A program made the translations under genes and the position numbers. This document shows, one piece after another, positions 8,434 to 16,358 of a stretch of DNA of 64,000 nt (its first letter is position 1; each line of letters opens with the position of its first letter). A model generated the notes under the pieces. The model was not told where the DNA came from. It did no database searches and saw only the letters and a program-made list of their open reading frames with translations. This DNA is from CAUZIZ01 sp965218775 (GTDB taxonomy: Bacteria > Acidobacteriota > UBA6911 > RPQK01 > JAJDTT01), in assembly GCA_965218775.1 (NCBI GenBank), contig CBDCLS010000001.1, positions 1-64,000 of the forward strand, in the 5' to 3' direction.

Positions 8434-8538
8434 AGTTAAATGAGATGCCTCCCCTTCTTCTTTTCTCCCGTCTAGTTTTTACTTATTGATGCACTTCAAG
8501 AGCTTCCGTTGCAACAAGAGCTTTCATGGCAAGTCCGA

Positions 8539-9795
8539 ATGAAGACTCCCAACCTGAAAGAAGTCGCTTCACAGATTTTCGGTCCCGAATACCCAGAGGC
8601 GGAGGCGGCCTGGATAGAGTATTGGGAAAAGAGTCCAGAGCGAGCCTGCAAACTCCTTGGCACATTCGAGCCCCTCACCTGGTTTGATTTCAGCGGCAAG
8701 CGGGTGCTCGACATTGGGTGCGGCATCGGAAGCCTGTCGAAAATCCTCTCTGATCGAGGCGCAAAGTACGTCGGCGGCGACTACACTTTCCACGTGTTGC
8801 AATTCGCTACTCCCTCCGTCGCTAAATCCTATGTTCAATTGAATGGCATCGAACTTCCCTTCCGCGACAGCTGCTTCGATTACGTCTTCGCCTTCGATGT
8901 CATCGAGCATCTGATTGGTGGTACCGCCTGGCAGCTACAGTTTCTCTGTGAACTACGCCGGGTGCTACGGCCCCTGGGGATGATCCTACTGACCACGCCA
9001 AACTGGTGGTACCCTTACGAAGCGCACTCAGATCTTTTCTTCCCCCAGTATCTCCCATCGCCGCTGCGCGATCCCTATCTCTCCTTGCGCAATCCGGCGT
9101 TCCTCCGCGAACACAGCTCATTCTCCCACATTCGCTTGATGAAACCCCTCACGCTACGCCGGTGCTTGCGCGAGAGCGGTCTGACCTTTCTCCATTCCTT
9201 TCCCTGCGGTCTGGACAAACGTGATTATGCGAAGCTTTTTCCCTTTCGCAGCTTGCTTGCCAAGCTGGGCCTGGGCTGGCATCTTCACGCTGAGTTCTGG
9301 GGAATCCTGGCTCGAGAAGAAGAGCGCGAGAGTCTCAGGCTGAAGCTGAAAAATCGGAAGCCCCATGGTCAGAGTGAAGCCTGGGATGGGTCCTTGGGGG
9401 ATTTCTCCTCTGGCATCGATTTCGACCATGGGACTTTCGCCAACCAACTGGGCCCAGGATGGTACGCGAGAGAGAGTGCTAGTCGCTTCCTGCGCTGGAC
9501 CAAGCGAGAAGCCGTTTGCTATTTGGAGACACGGGAGGCGACTCCCTACTTCCATCTTCATGGCTACAGCCCTCGAGAAAACCACCTTGAAGTCTGGGTG
9601 GACGAAAGGCGCATCGGTGAGCACTACATCGAGCCCGATTCCGACTTTCAGCTCCGGTTCCTGCTTCCCTTCGAGAGGACCGAGGACCGTATCTTTCGGG
9701 TGAGCCTACGCTGCGAAAATGCCCTCCGATCATCCGATTCGAGGGACGAAAGAGAACTGGGAGTGATCGTCTTTTCTGCTGGACTGAAGCGATGA
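8539..9795 (+). CDS. Class I SAM-dependent methyltransferase with C-terminal extension
   Basis: Residues ~50-160 form a class I methyltransferase core: the SAM-binding motif I is KRVLDIGCGIGSLSKILSDR, followed by AKYVGGDYTFHVLQFA, IELPFRDSCFDYVFAFDVIE and RVLRPLGMILLTTPNWW. The catalytic target is unknown. The ~250 C-terminal residues include a beta-sandwich-like end (YFHLHGYSPRENHLEVWVDE) that may recognise a glycan. Its stop overlaps the start of the next gene in an ATGA, a two-domain glycosyltransferase, which points to modification of a polysaccharide or lipid-linked sugar. The ATG at 8539 is preferred over a TTG at 8509; no strong ribosome site is visible. Confidence 0.85.
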   Translation: MKTPNLKEVASQIFGPEYPEAEAAWIEYWEKSPERACKLLGTFEPLTWFDFSGKRVLDIGCGIGSLSKILSDRGAKYVGGDYTFHVLQFATPSVAKSYVQLNGIELPFRDSCFDYVFAFDVIEHLIGGTAWQLQFLCELRRVLRPLGMILLTTPNWWYPYEAHSDLFFPQYLPSPLRDPYLSLRNPAFLREHSSFSHIRLMKPLTLRRCLRESGLTFLHSFPCGLDKRDYAKLFPFRSLLAKLGLGWHLHAEFWGILAREEERESLRLKLKNRKPHGQSEAWDGSLGDFSSGIDFDHGTFANQLGPGWYARESASRFLRWTKREAVCYLETREATPYFHLHGYSPRENHLEVWVDERRIGEHYIEPDSDFQLRFLLPFERTEDRIFRVSLRCENALRSSDSRDERELGVIVFSAGLKR

Positions 9796-12119
9796 TCCCG
9801 AGGCTGATCGTATGGATCCTGTTCCTGCCGGTACAGATCATCATTGCCCTGACCTTGGGCCTCTCTGAGCTTCTCCGGCCCCTTCTGCCCCGCCCCTCCC
9901 GGGAGGACAGTGATCCAGAAGAACAGCTGCTCGAACGCCCCCGTTGTTCCATCGTGATACTGAATTGGAACGGTCGCCACTTGCTGGAAGAGAGTCTCCC
10001 GGCGGTGGAGCGCGCTGTTGCCTTCAGCCAGGCAGAACACGAGATCATCCTGGTGGACAATGGGAGCTCCGATGACAGCCTGGAATGGCTCCAGACCCAC
10101 CATCCCAGCGTCAGAATTGTCCCTCTAGAGAAAAACATCGGCTTCGGTGAAGGAAACAATCGAGGAATCGAGGAGGCTCGCCACAAGATTGTGGTTCTTT
10201 TGAACAACGACATGATTGTGGCTGAGGATTTTCTTCCTCCTCTGCTCGAGCCCTTCTCCGACGGACGCGTATTTGCAGTCTCCAGCCAAATTGTCTTCCC
10301 TGAGGGCAAGCGGAGAGAGGAGACTGGTAATGCTCAAGGCCGGCTCAGACGGGGATTCCTTCATCTGTCTCACGAACCACTGTTACCCTGCCACTCGACG
10401 CGACAATTCCTGCCGGTGCTTTGGCCAGGAGGGGGATCCTCCGCCTTTCACCGACAGCGGTTCATGGATCTGGGCGGCTTCTCCACCCTCTTCTCACCTT
10501 GCTATGTAGAGGACACGGATATCGGCTACCGAGCCTGGCGGAGAGGCTGGCGCGTACTGCTGGCTGCCGAGAGCACTGTCCTGCACAAACATCGCAGCAC
10601 CAGCACTCGAGTCTATAGTGAAAAGCAGATCAAACAACTCATCGAAGAGCGGAAGCTCTGGTATCTATGGAAGAACTTCCAATGGCGCACCCTGGTGTCT
10701 CATTTTCTCCTCTTTCCGATTCACCTGACGAGAGAGATGAGCCTCAAAGGCTACCTGCGAGCCCTTCGAAAAATCCCGCGAATCTTCTGCCTGCGGATCA
10801 CCGAAACTCGACGCTCCTTGAATGACTCGACGATTCTGGAATGGACCACCAGACCCCTCTCCTACTTGCAGCAAGGCGGCCCGAGTACCCAATTCGTCCC
10901 GGCCCAGGCCGAGCGGTTGCGGATCCTGGTGGTGAGTGCCTATCTTCCCCATCTGGGCTACCACGGAGGAGCCGGCCGAGTTTTCCAATTGATCCGTCAG
11001 GTTTCCCGGAAACACGATATTACGCTTCTCACTTTCGTCGAGAGCGACAAGGAGCGAGAACAGTTTTCACAGATCACCCCGTATTGCCGCCGACTGGAGC
11101 ACGTCTACCGCCGCGCCTACTCCCCCGTCTCTTCCTTTCCCTACGAGCCCTTCGAAGAGTTCAATTGTCTGGACCTGCGATTGAAGATGGAGGACATTCT
11201 GGCGGAAGAAGATTTTGACGTCGTTCACTTCGAATGGGCTCAAATGGTCCAGTACGCTGACCTCGTTCCCGCCGAAACAAAACGCCTTCTCACCGAAATC
11301 GAGGTCAACTACGCGGCTCACTTCACTCGGATCAAGGTGGAGCGACGCGCAGCTGCCAAGGCGAAGAAATTCTATGACACCCTTCAAACCCTGTATCGAG
11401 AGCTCGAACTCTGCCGCAGGGTTGATCACGTCATCTGTGTGACAGACCTGGATCGGGATTATCTTGGCGGCTTCCTGCCCAGGAAACAACTCGAGGTGGT
11501 AAACACGGGTGTAGACACCAGGTATTTCGCCTACGACGACTCCGAGATCGAATCAAACAGTCTGGTTTTTGTGGGCGCCTTCCGGCACGATCCCAATCTC
11601 GATGCCATGTCTTACTTTTGCGAGGAGATACTCCCAAGGGTCCTCAAAAGCCAGCCCAACGCCCACCTCTACATCGTTGGCTCGTCCCCACCTCCCCTAA
11701 TCCGAGACCTGGCCGACCACCCACAGATAACCGTTACCGGCTTCGTACCCGACATTCGAGACTACTACCGCAAAGCTCAGGTAATTGTGGTCCCACTGCG
11801 AACAGGCGTCGGAATCCGGGGGAAGATCCTGGAGGCGTGGTCAGTAGGTAAGGCGGTCGTCGCAACCTCACTGGCCTGTCAAGGCATTCGAGCGGTTCAC
11901 GGGAAGAACGTTCTTGTCGCCGACCAACCCGCCGACTTCAGCGACTGGACAAGCGCGCTGCTACGTCAACCAGATTTCGCCGCGGACCTGGGTCGCGCCG
12001 GCAGAAAGACCGTCGAAGAGCTCTATGACTGGGAAGCGATCGGAGAGCAGATGAGTCACTTCTATGAATCGATCGCCCCAGGGAGGTCGCAGGTCGCTGA
12101 AGATGACGCCCTCGGATAG
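9792..12119 (+). CDS. Two-domain glycosyltransferase: membrane-anchored GT2 fused to GT4
   Basis: A hydrophobic N-terminus (LIVWILFLPVQIIIALTLGL) precedes a GT2 domain at about residues 50-300: CSIVILNWNGRHLLEESLPA, IILVDNGSSDDSLEWL, KNIGFGEGNNRGIEEARH, VVLLNNDMIV as the metal site region, and CYVEDTDIGYRAWRRGW as the ED motif. A second domain at about 385-760 is GT-B/GT4: LRILVVSAYLPHLGYHGGAG, VFVGAFRHDPNLDAMSYF, VTGFVPDIRDYYRKAQVIVV and PLRTGVGIRGKILEAWSVGK. Each half should transfer one sugar, so the protein could add two successive residues at the membrane. Translation is coupled to the upstream methyltransferase by a 4-bp overlap. Confidence 0.9.
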   Translation: MIPRLIVWILFLPVQIIIALTLGLSELLRPLLPRPSREDSDPEEQLLERPRCSIVILNWNGRHLLEESLPAVERAVAFSQAEHEIILVDNGSSDDSLEWLQTHHPSVRIVPLEKNIGFGEGNNRGIEEARHKIVVLLNNDMIVAEDFLPPLLEPFSDGRVFAVSSQIVFPEGKRREETGNAQGRLRRGFLHLSHEPLLPCHSTRQFLPVLWPGGGSSAFHRQRFMDLGGFSTLFSPCYVEDTDIGYRAWRRGWRVLLAAESTVLHKHRSTSTRVYSEKQIKQLIEERKLWYLWKNFQWRTLVSHFLLFPIHLTREMSLKGYLRALRKIPRIFCLRITETRRSLNDSTILEWTTRPLSYLQQGGPSTQFVPAQAERLRILVVSAYLPHLGYHGGAGRVFQLIRQVSRKHDITLLTFVESDKEREQFSQITPYCRRLEHVYRRAYSPVSSFPYEPFEEFNCLDLRLKMEDILAEEDFDVVHFEWAQMVQYADLVPAETKRLLTEIEVNYAAHFTRIKVERRAAAKAKKFYDTLQTLYRELELCRRVDHVICVTDLDRDYLGGFLPRKQLEVVNTGVDTRYFAYDDSEIESNSLVFVGAFRHDPNLDAMSYFCEEILPRVLKSQPNAHLYIVGSSPPPLIRDLADHPQITVTGFVPDIRDYYRKAQVIVVPLRTGVGIRGKILEAWSVGKAVVATSLACQGIRAVHGKNVLVADQPADFSDWTSALLRQPDFAADLGRAGRKTVEELYDWEAIGEQMSHFYESIAPGRSQVAEDDALG

Positions 12120-12140
12120 TGAATTTACTCAGAAATCCTG

Positions 12141-12533
12141 CTATTCGACTGGGTCCGGGGAGGAATGGAGATGGGCTAGCTTCCACTCTCCCTCAACCCG
12201 TTGATAGATCTCCGTCCAACGGCCTGTTCGCCGAAGGAACTCATCCTTGAACTGGTAGGCCATAAGGTACTGGGAGGTGATCCAGCCCACATCCCCCTCA
12301 ACTTCAATCTGTATGTTCTCTGTAAACAGCGTCAGGTCCTGTATCTGAGCAAAATACTGTTGCAGAGTGTTCTCGAAAGTCTTGAAGTCTGAGAAGCGGG
12401 GAGGTGGAACCGTATTGAAGACGACAACATTGTCCGCGTAAAGCCTGCGCAGGTTGTTCAGGCTTTTCTGTTGCCACGCCTTTACATGGTCACGGTGCGA
12501 GTTCAGTAGGAGTTCTCTTGGATTGTTGCGCAT
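12141..12533 (-). CDS. SnoaL-like / DUF4440 (NTF2-fold) protein
   Basis: This 130-residue protein has the cone-shaped NTF2 fold pattern: an N-terminal helix (VKAWQQKSLNNLRRLYADNV), a middle part (FKTFENTLQQYFAQIQDLTL) and C-terminal strands GDVGWITSQYLMAYQF, GRWTEIYQRVEGEWKLAHLH. The ending W-K-L-x-H-x-H is typical of SnoaL-like ketosteroid-isomerase relatives. Substrate and role are unknown. It stands convergent to the glycosyltransferase gene and next to a palindromic element. Confidence 0.75.
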   Translation of the reverse strand: MRNNPRELLLNSHRDHVKAWQQKSLNNLRRLYADNVVVFNTVPPPRFSDFKTFENTLQQYFAQIQDLTLFTENIQIEVEGDVGWITSQYLMAYQFKDEFLRRTGRWTEIYQRVEGEWKLAHLHSSPDPVE

Positions 12534-12628
12534 TAGCTAGGTGCATTTGAGCACATGATAGGATACCAGAAATCCGCCCCAAATTCCAGCCTGATTTAGA
12601 CAACGACAACGGGTACCTGTCGAGTCGC

Positions 12629-12903
12629 TAGTGCCCTGACACATAAATACTGCTATGTTTGCAGATGGGTCTTGTGAGGCGAGATCAAGGCGGGAGGAGG
12701 AAGACGATGCTTGGCCATCTTCGACGACGACCAACGCAGAGATCGGCCACAACCCCCATCTGCCCTACGGGTGGCGACGGGACGGGCCGATTTCTTTGTC
12801 ACTCCTCCTCCACTATGGCCAAGCATGGTGTTCGTCGTCGTTTCGCGAACTCGACCCGTCGCGCTCGCCACAAACATAGCAGTATTTATGTGTCAGGGCA
12901 CTA
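12629..12903 (+). mobile_element. Palindromic TA-flanked element, family 1, copy b (type copy)
   Basis: The 275-bp element is bounded by CTAG on both sides. Its 33-bp arms (12629-12661 and 12871-12903) are perfect reverse complements, 33 of 33. Inside lie two further stems: 12661-12676 with 12748-12763 (GCAGATGGGTCTTGTG pairing 14 of 16), and 12771-12788 with about 12853-12871 (GTGGCGACGGGACGGG with its partner). The molecule can fold as an outer stem carrying two hairpin arms. It has no convincing coding capacity. The TA ends in CTAG fit non-autonomous IS630/Tc1-mariner-type (MITE-like) elements. Its right CTAG is shared with the left end of the adjoining IS630. Confidence 0.85.
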
Positions 12904-14135
12904 GCATATCGATTCATTAATACATTTACAATTGTAATGATCGATGGTATTCTGGTTTCGGAACCAGAATGGCCACAACTTCAAAACGTCCAAGACTGGT
13001 CTTGAGCGCTGAGCAACAATCTTTCTTGATGCAAACCGCCCAATCTCGCAGGCGACCCCAACGTGAGGTTCAACGTGCGCAAATCCTTCTACGTTATGCC
13101 CAGGGCCAGAAGATCACAGCCATTTCCCGCGCTTTGCGGGTCAGTCGCGTGGCGGTCTACAAGTGGGTCGATCGTGCCCTTGCCCTGGGAGCAGAGGCGG
13201 CGCTGAGCGATCAGTTTCATCGTCCTAAAGAACCCGTCATCACCGAGCAAGCCAAGGCTTGGGTGGTAAGCTTGGCCTGCACGAAACCCAAAGACCACGG
13301 TTATGCCGCCGAAATTTGGAGCCATCGTCAGTTGGCCAAACATGTGCGCGAGAACGCTCTGGCCCAGGGACATCCTAGTTTGAGTCGTGCTGCCAAGGCT
13401 ACCGTACAGCGCATTCTTAAAAGCCAAACGTTGCAGCCGCATAAGGTAAAATACTATATGGAGCGGCGGGACCCTGAATTTGATGAAAAAATGCGGGAAG
13501 TGCTTCTGGTTTACCAAGAAGTTGACCTGCAAAATAAAATCGCCCTGGCTGACCCAGGTGCTCCTCCTGCCGTCGTCACCGTGTCGGTCGATGAAAAGCC
13601 TGGTCTTCAAGCCATTGCCAACACGGCCCCAGATTTGTCACCCCGACCGGGCCGACATCCACGATTGGGTCGTGACTCTGAATACAAAAGGATGGGGACC
13701 TTATCCATTCTCGCGGGTCTGGATTTACACGACGGTCACGTCACGGCCGAGGTCCATCCCCGGCACCGCAGCCGGGAGTTTATTCTCCTGTTAAAGGCGC
13801 TCGACGCTCATTATCCTCCGGGGGGCGTGATCCGCTTGGTCTTGGATAACCATTCCTCTCATATTTCCAAAGAAACGATGTCGTGGTTGGCAACCAAGCC
13901 CAATCGTTTTCTCTACGTCCACACCCCCAAACACGGCTCCTGGCTCAATTTGGTAGAAACACTCTTTGGTAAAATGGCACGGACGTTCCTCAAACATATC
14001 CGCGTTGCCTCGCGCCAGGAACTCAAAGATCGAATCTTGCTGGGCATTGCCGAAATCAACGAAGCACCTGTCGTACACCGATGGAAGAAATTTGACGCCC
14101 TGAATACGTAAATGTATCAATGAATCGATATACTA
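12902..14135 (+). mobile_element. IS630-family insertion sequence, apparently intact
   Basis: Terminal inverted repeats of 27 bp lie at 12902-12928 and 14109-14135 and match at 25 positions; the left one starts TAGCATATCGATTCATTAAT. Each end carries the TA of a CTAG, the known IS630 target and duplication. One transposase gene fills the element. The left CTAG is also the right end of the neighbouring palindromic element, so one inserted into the target duplication of the other. The arms of the two elements are not alike. Confidence 0.92.
12969..14111 (+). CDS. IS630-family transposase
   Basis: The 380-residue protein has an N-terminal helix-turn-helix (KITAISRALRVSRVAVYKWV) and an RNase-H-like DDE domain: first Asp in VTVSVDEKPGLQAI, second in RLVLDNHSSHIS, and the Glu in HGSWLNLVETLFGKMAR, all in canonical surroundings (VDEKP, DNxxxH, WLNxVE). 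It catalyses cut-and-paste movement of its element at TA within CTAG. All catalytic residues are present and the frame is uninterrupted, so it is potentially active. Its stop codon TAA lies inside the right inverted repeat. Codon use is more AT-rich than in neighbouring genes, in line with recent arrival. Confidence 0.93.
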   Translation: MATTSKRPRLVLSAEQQSFLMQTAQSRRRPQREVQRAQILLRYAQGQKITAISRALRVSRVAVYKWVDRALALGAEAALSDQFHRPKEPVITEQAKAWVVSLACTKPKDHGYAAEIWSHRQLAKHVRENALAQGHPSLSRAAKATVQRILKSQTLQPHKVKYYMERRDPEFDEKMREVLLVYQEVDLQNKIALADPGAPPAVVTVSVDEKPGLQAIANTAPDLSPRPGRHPRLGRDSEYKRMGTLSILAGLDLHDGHVTAEVHPRHRSREFILLLKALDAHYPPGGVIRLVLDNHSSHISKETMSWLATKPNRFLYVHTPKHGSWLNLVETLFGKMARTFLKHIRVASRQELKDRILLGIAEINEAPVVHRWKKFDALNT

Positions 14136-14318
14136 GCAGGCCACTCATGGTTGGAGTCAATGGGTATCCATCAGGGGTTGAGAAAGGCGCTGTCCAGCCA
14201 AGCCCTCCCACGAGTTTCGCCTCTCGCTGAGAGACATTCCCTTAGGCCGAAGGCATCCATATGTCCTGCTCTCAGGCTGATATGGTAAGATGCTTGGCGA
14301 CATTCAAGGAGGTCCACC

Positions 14319-15164
14319 GTGCCAGGACTCTGGTCAGGATCGATTACATTCGGCTTGGTTTCGATTCCGGTAAGACTCGAGGTTTCGCAGCGCAGACGGA
14401 ATCTTGGATTCAACCTGCTGCACCAGGACTGTCTCCAGAGAATCAATCAAAAATACCACTGCTCCAGTTGTGAGACTGAAGTCGAGCGCAGTGAGTTGGT
14501 GAAAGGCTACGAGTACGAGAAGGATCGCTACACCGTGGTCGATCCTGCCGATTTCGAAGCCGCCGACGGAGATGCGTCTCGACACATCGAAGTGGTTGCT
14601 TTCGTCGAGCACTCAGACCTCAGACCTGAGCATCAGAACCGTACCTACTACCTAGTACCTGAAGAAGGAAGCGAAAAAAGCTACGTCCTGTTGCTACAGG
14701 CCATGCAGGAGATGGATCGAGTTGCCTTGGCTCGGTTCATCATGAGGGGTAAGGAGTACGTCTCTGCACTGGTCCCGGCTGAGGGTGGGTTGATGCTTCA
14801 CATTCTATTTCACCAGGGCGAGTTCAAGCACATCACTGACGTAGTGCACCTTCCTCCGGTGGAGCTCAAGGAAAAGGAGCTGGATCTGGCAAGACAGATT
14901 GTGGAGAATCTCACGGAAGAGTTCTCCGAGGATCTCCTCGTCGACGAGTACCGCGAGCGATTGTTGGAGATCATTCGTGCCAAGGTCGAGGGCGAAGGGG
15001 TCACTACGATTCAGCAGCGGAAACCGGCAAAGGTCATCGACCTCATGGACGCCTTGAAGCGCAGCCTGGAGGCCACTGCTCCCAAGAGACCGGCCGCCCG
15101 GATGCAGGCCCAAGCCCGACCTGCACGTGTGAAAGCACGAGCTGGAGCCGCAAAGCAGACCTAG
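14319..15164 (+). CDS. ku: Ku protein for non-homologous end joining
   Basis: Bacterial Ku is a homodimeric ring that binds DNA ends and recruits the ligase LigD. The 281-residue product has the Ku core at about residues 1-250: PGLWSGSITFGLVSIPVRLE, LLHQDCLQRINQKYHC, VVDPADFEAADGDASRHIEV and QMEMD-like block LLLQAMQEMDRVALARFIMR. The tail is Lys/Arg/Ala-rich, which in other Ku proteins binds DNA. The GTG start at 14319 is fixed by a perfect AAGGAGGT ribosome site five bases upstream (14306-14313). No ligD is nearby. The TAG stop codon is part of the CTAG into which a palindromic element inserted, leaving the protein end unchanged. Confidence 0.95.
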   Translation: MPGLWSGSITFGLVSIPVRLEVSQRRRNLGFNLLHQDCLQRINQKYHCSSCETEVERSELVKGYEYEKDRYTVVDPADFEAADGDASRHIEVVAFVEHSDLRPEHQNRTYYLVPEEGSEKSYVLLLQAMQEMDRVALARFIMRGKEYVSALVPAEGGLMLHILFHQGEFKHITDVVHLPPVELKEKELDLARQIVENLTEEFSEDLLVDEYRERLLEIIRAKVEGEGVTTIQQRKPAKVIDLMDALKRSLEATAPKRPAARMQAQARPARVKARAGAAKQT

Positions 15165-15330
15165 TGCAGCGCGCCACAAGTTTTGAACCAGGGTTCAGCA
15201 GCCCCTCGTCGCCGCTGGCGTTGTTGCGCTCGACTCGACATATAGCCCGATATGACTCGCTCGCGACGCCTAGCCAGCGACAACGATTGACTACTGTCCC
15301 CTGGCTCAGAACTTATGGCGAGCTGCACTA
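15162..15330. mobile_element. Palindromic TA-flanked element, family 2
   Basis: This 169-bp element has 32-bp arms at 15162-15193 and 15299-15330 that match as inverted repeats at 28 positions (left arm begins TAGTGCAGCGCGCCACAAGT). CTAG stands at both ends. The left TA is inside the stop codon of ku. The interior is unrelated to family 1. About 110 bp of the same family, inverted, form the right part of the chimeric element at 44881-45193, which confirms that it is a repeated unit. Confidence 0.85.
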
Positions 15331-15375
15331 GGCAGTGTGGTTCATGAATACGATGATGTTTGCAGATGGGGCTTT
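15329..15375 (+). repeat. Left-end fragment of a family-1 palindromic element
   Basis: Directly after the family-2 element, and sharing its right CTAG, comes a family-1 left arm (34 bp, ending AATACGATGATGTTTG) and the first bases of the core (CAGATGGGGCTTTTGAGG). The rest of the element is missing; coding sequence of the MerR-TPR gene begins at once. The original upstream region of that gene has evidently been replaced. Confidence 0.7.
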
Positions 15376-16259
15376 TGAGGATGCTTCGCTACTTTAGCGA
15401 AAAAGAAGTCAGCCATATCCTGGGCATCAAACCCAGTCGTCTGAAATACTGGAAACAAATCGGCCTGGTAGCGCCCCGACGCAGGGGCGCCTTCTGCTAC
15501 GATTTTCAGGACCTGATCTATTTGAAAACCACCCAGGGATTGATCGCCCGCGGTCTGCCCGCCACTTCTGTGAAGCAGAGCCTCGAGTCGCTGAAGAAAA
15601 AGATTCCCGATATCGAAAGGAATCTCAATAGCCAACGAGTCTATGCTTTCGGCAACCGGGTTCTGATTCGTCATCGAAACCGGCTAATGGACACGCGGTC
15701 GGGTCAACTGGTCTTCGAGTTTGACATCGAAGATCGTGCCGAGACAGCCTCGGAGAAGGTGGTGAACTTCAGTTCCTCGAAAACGGCCGAAGAGTGGTTC
15801 GAAGAGGGACTTGCGCACGACTCACCCGAGGGGAGCTTCGAGCGTGCGCTCGGAGCGTATGAATCGGCAATCCAAGTCAATCCCAATTATGTTGATGCCT
15901 ACGTCAATATCGGCACGTTGTACTACGATCGGCAGAAGTTTGAAAAGGCTCAACGGTATTATCGTCAGGCCTTGGCTCGAGACCCTCATCACGCCAAAGC
16001 CTACTTCAATCTAGGCAACGTGCTGGACGAACTCGGCTGCTCCGATAAGGCAATTGAACTCTACGAAAAGGCCATCCAGGTTGACTCGAGTTTCTCGGAC
16101 GCCTATTTCAATCTGGCAACAATCTGCGAAAAGCTGGGCATTCAAGATACGGCAATCAAGCACTGGACCAGCTATCTTAAACTGGACAACAACAGCCAGC
16201 ACGCCGATTTCGCACGGAGACGCCTGAAGCTTCTTCGTTCGTTGTCTCTGACTTCCTAG
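15366..16259 (+). CDS. MerR-type DNA-binding protein with TPR repeats
   Basis: Residues ~6-75 form a MerR-like winged helix: YFSEKEVSHILGIKPSRLKY, WKQIGLVAPRRRGAFCYDFQ, DLIYLKTTQGLIARGL. A linker follows, then at about 160-290 three to four tetratricopeptide repeats: AYESAIQVNPNYVDAYVNIG, YYRQALARDPHHAKAYFNLG and LYEKAIQVDSSFSDAYFNLA. Genes of this architecture recur in Acidobacteriota, from memory; the ligand and targets are unknown. TPRs suggest a protein partner. Two ATG codons (15366, 15381) are possible starts. Neither has a good ribosome site, and the first lies within a truncated palindromic element, so expression signals may be element-derived. Confidence 0.82.
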   Translation: MGLLRMLRYFSEKEVSHILGIKPSRLKYWKQIGLVAPRRRGAFCYDFQDLIYLKTTQGLIARGLPATSVKQSLESLKKKIPDIERNLNSQRVYAFGNRVLIRHRNRLMDTRSGQLVFEFDIEDRAETASEKVVNFSSSKTAEEWFEEGLAHDSPEGSFERALGAYESAIQVNPNYVDAYVNIGTLYYDRQKFEKAQRYYRQALARDPHHAKAYFNLGNVLDELGCSDKAIELYEKAIQVDSSFSDAYFNLATICEKLGIQDTAIKHWTSYLKLDNNSQHADFARRRLKLLRSLSLTS

Positions 16260-16283
16260 CGCGTCAGCGTCCCGAAGGAGATC

Positions 16284-16358
16284 ATGGTGTCCAGACTGTC
16301 GTTCATGACGAATCCCGTCAGTTCTTGCCCCAAAGTGGAGCGAAGCGTCCGTGACTAA
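16284..16358 (+). CDS. Possible 24-codon leader peptide overlapping the DtxR-family gene
   Basis: A GAAGGAG ribosome site at 16274-16280 precedes ATG 16284, which opens a 24-codon frame (MVSRLSFMTNPVSSCPKVER, then SVRD, stop TAA at 16356). Its end overlaps the first 8 bases of the next gene, whose own ribosome site is weak. The layout suits translational coupling, but a chance small frame cannot be excluded. Confidence 0.35.
   Translation: MVSRLSFMTNPVSSCPKVERSVRD

Noticed and set aside
12659..12904. Open frames of ~75-85 codons inside each family-1 element, with similar peptides in several copies
   Set aside because: Open frames run on both strands at once, have no ribosome sites, differ in start and end with the arms, and are broken in copies d and f. 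Similarity follows from the conserved DNA core.
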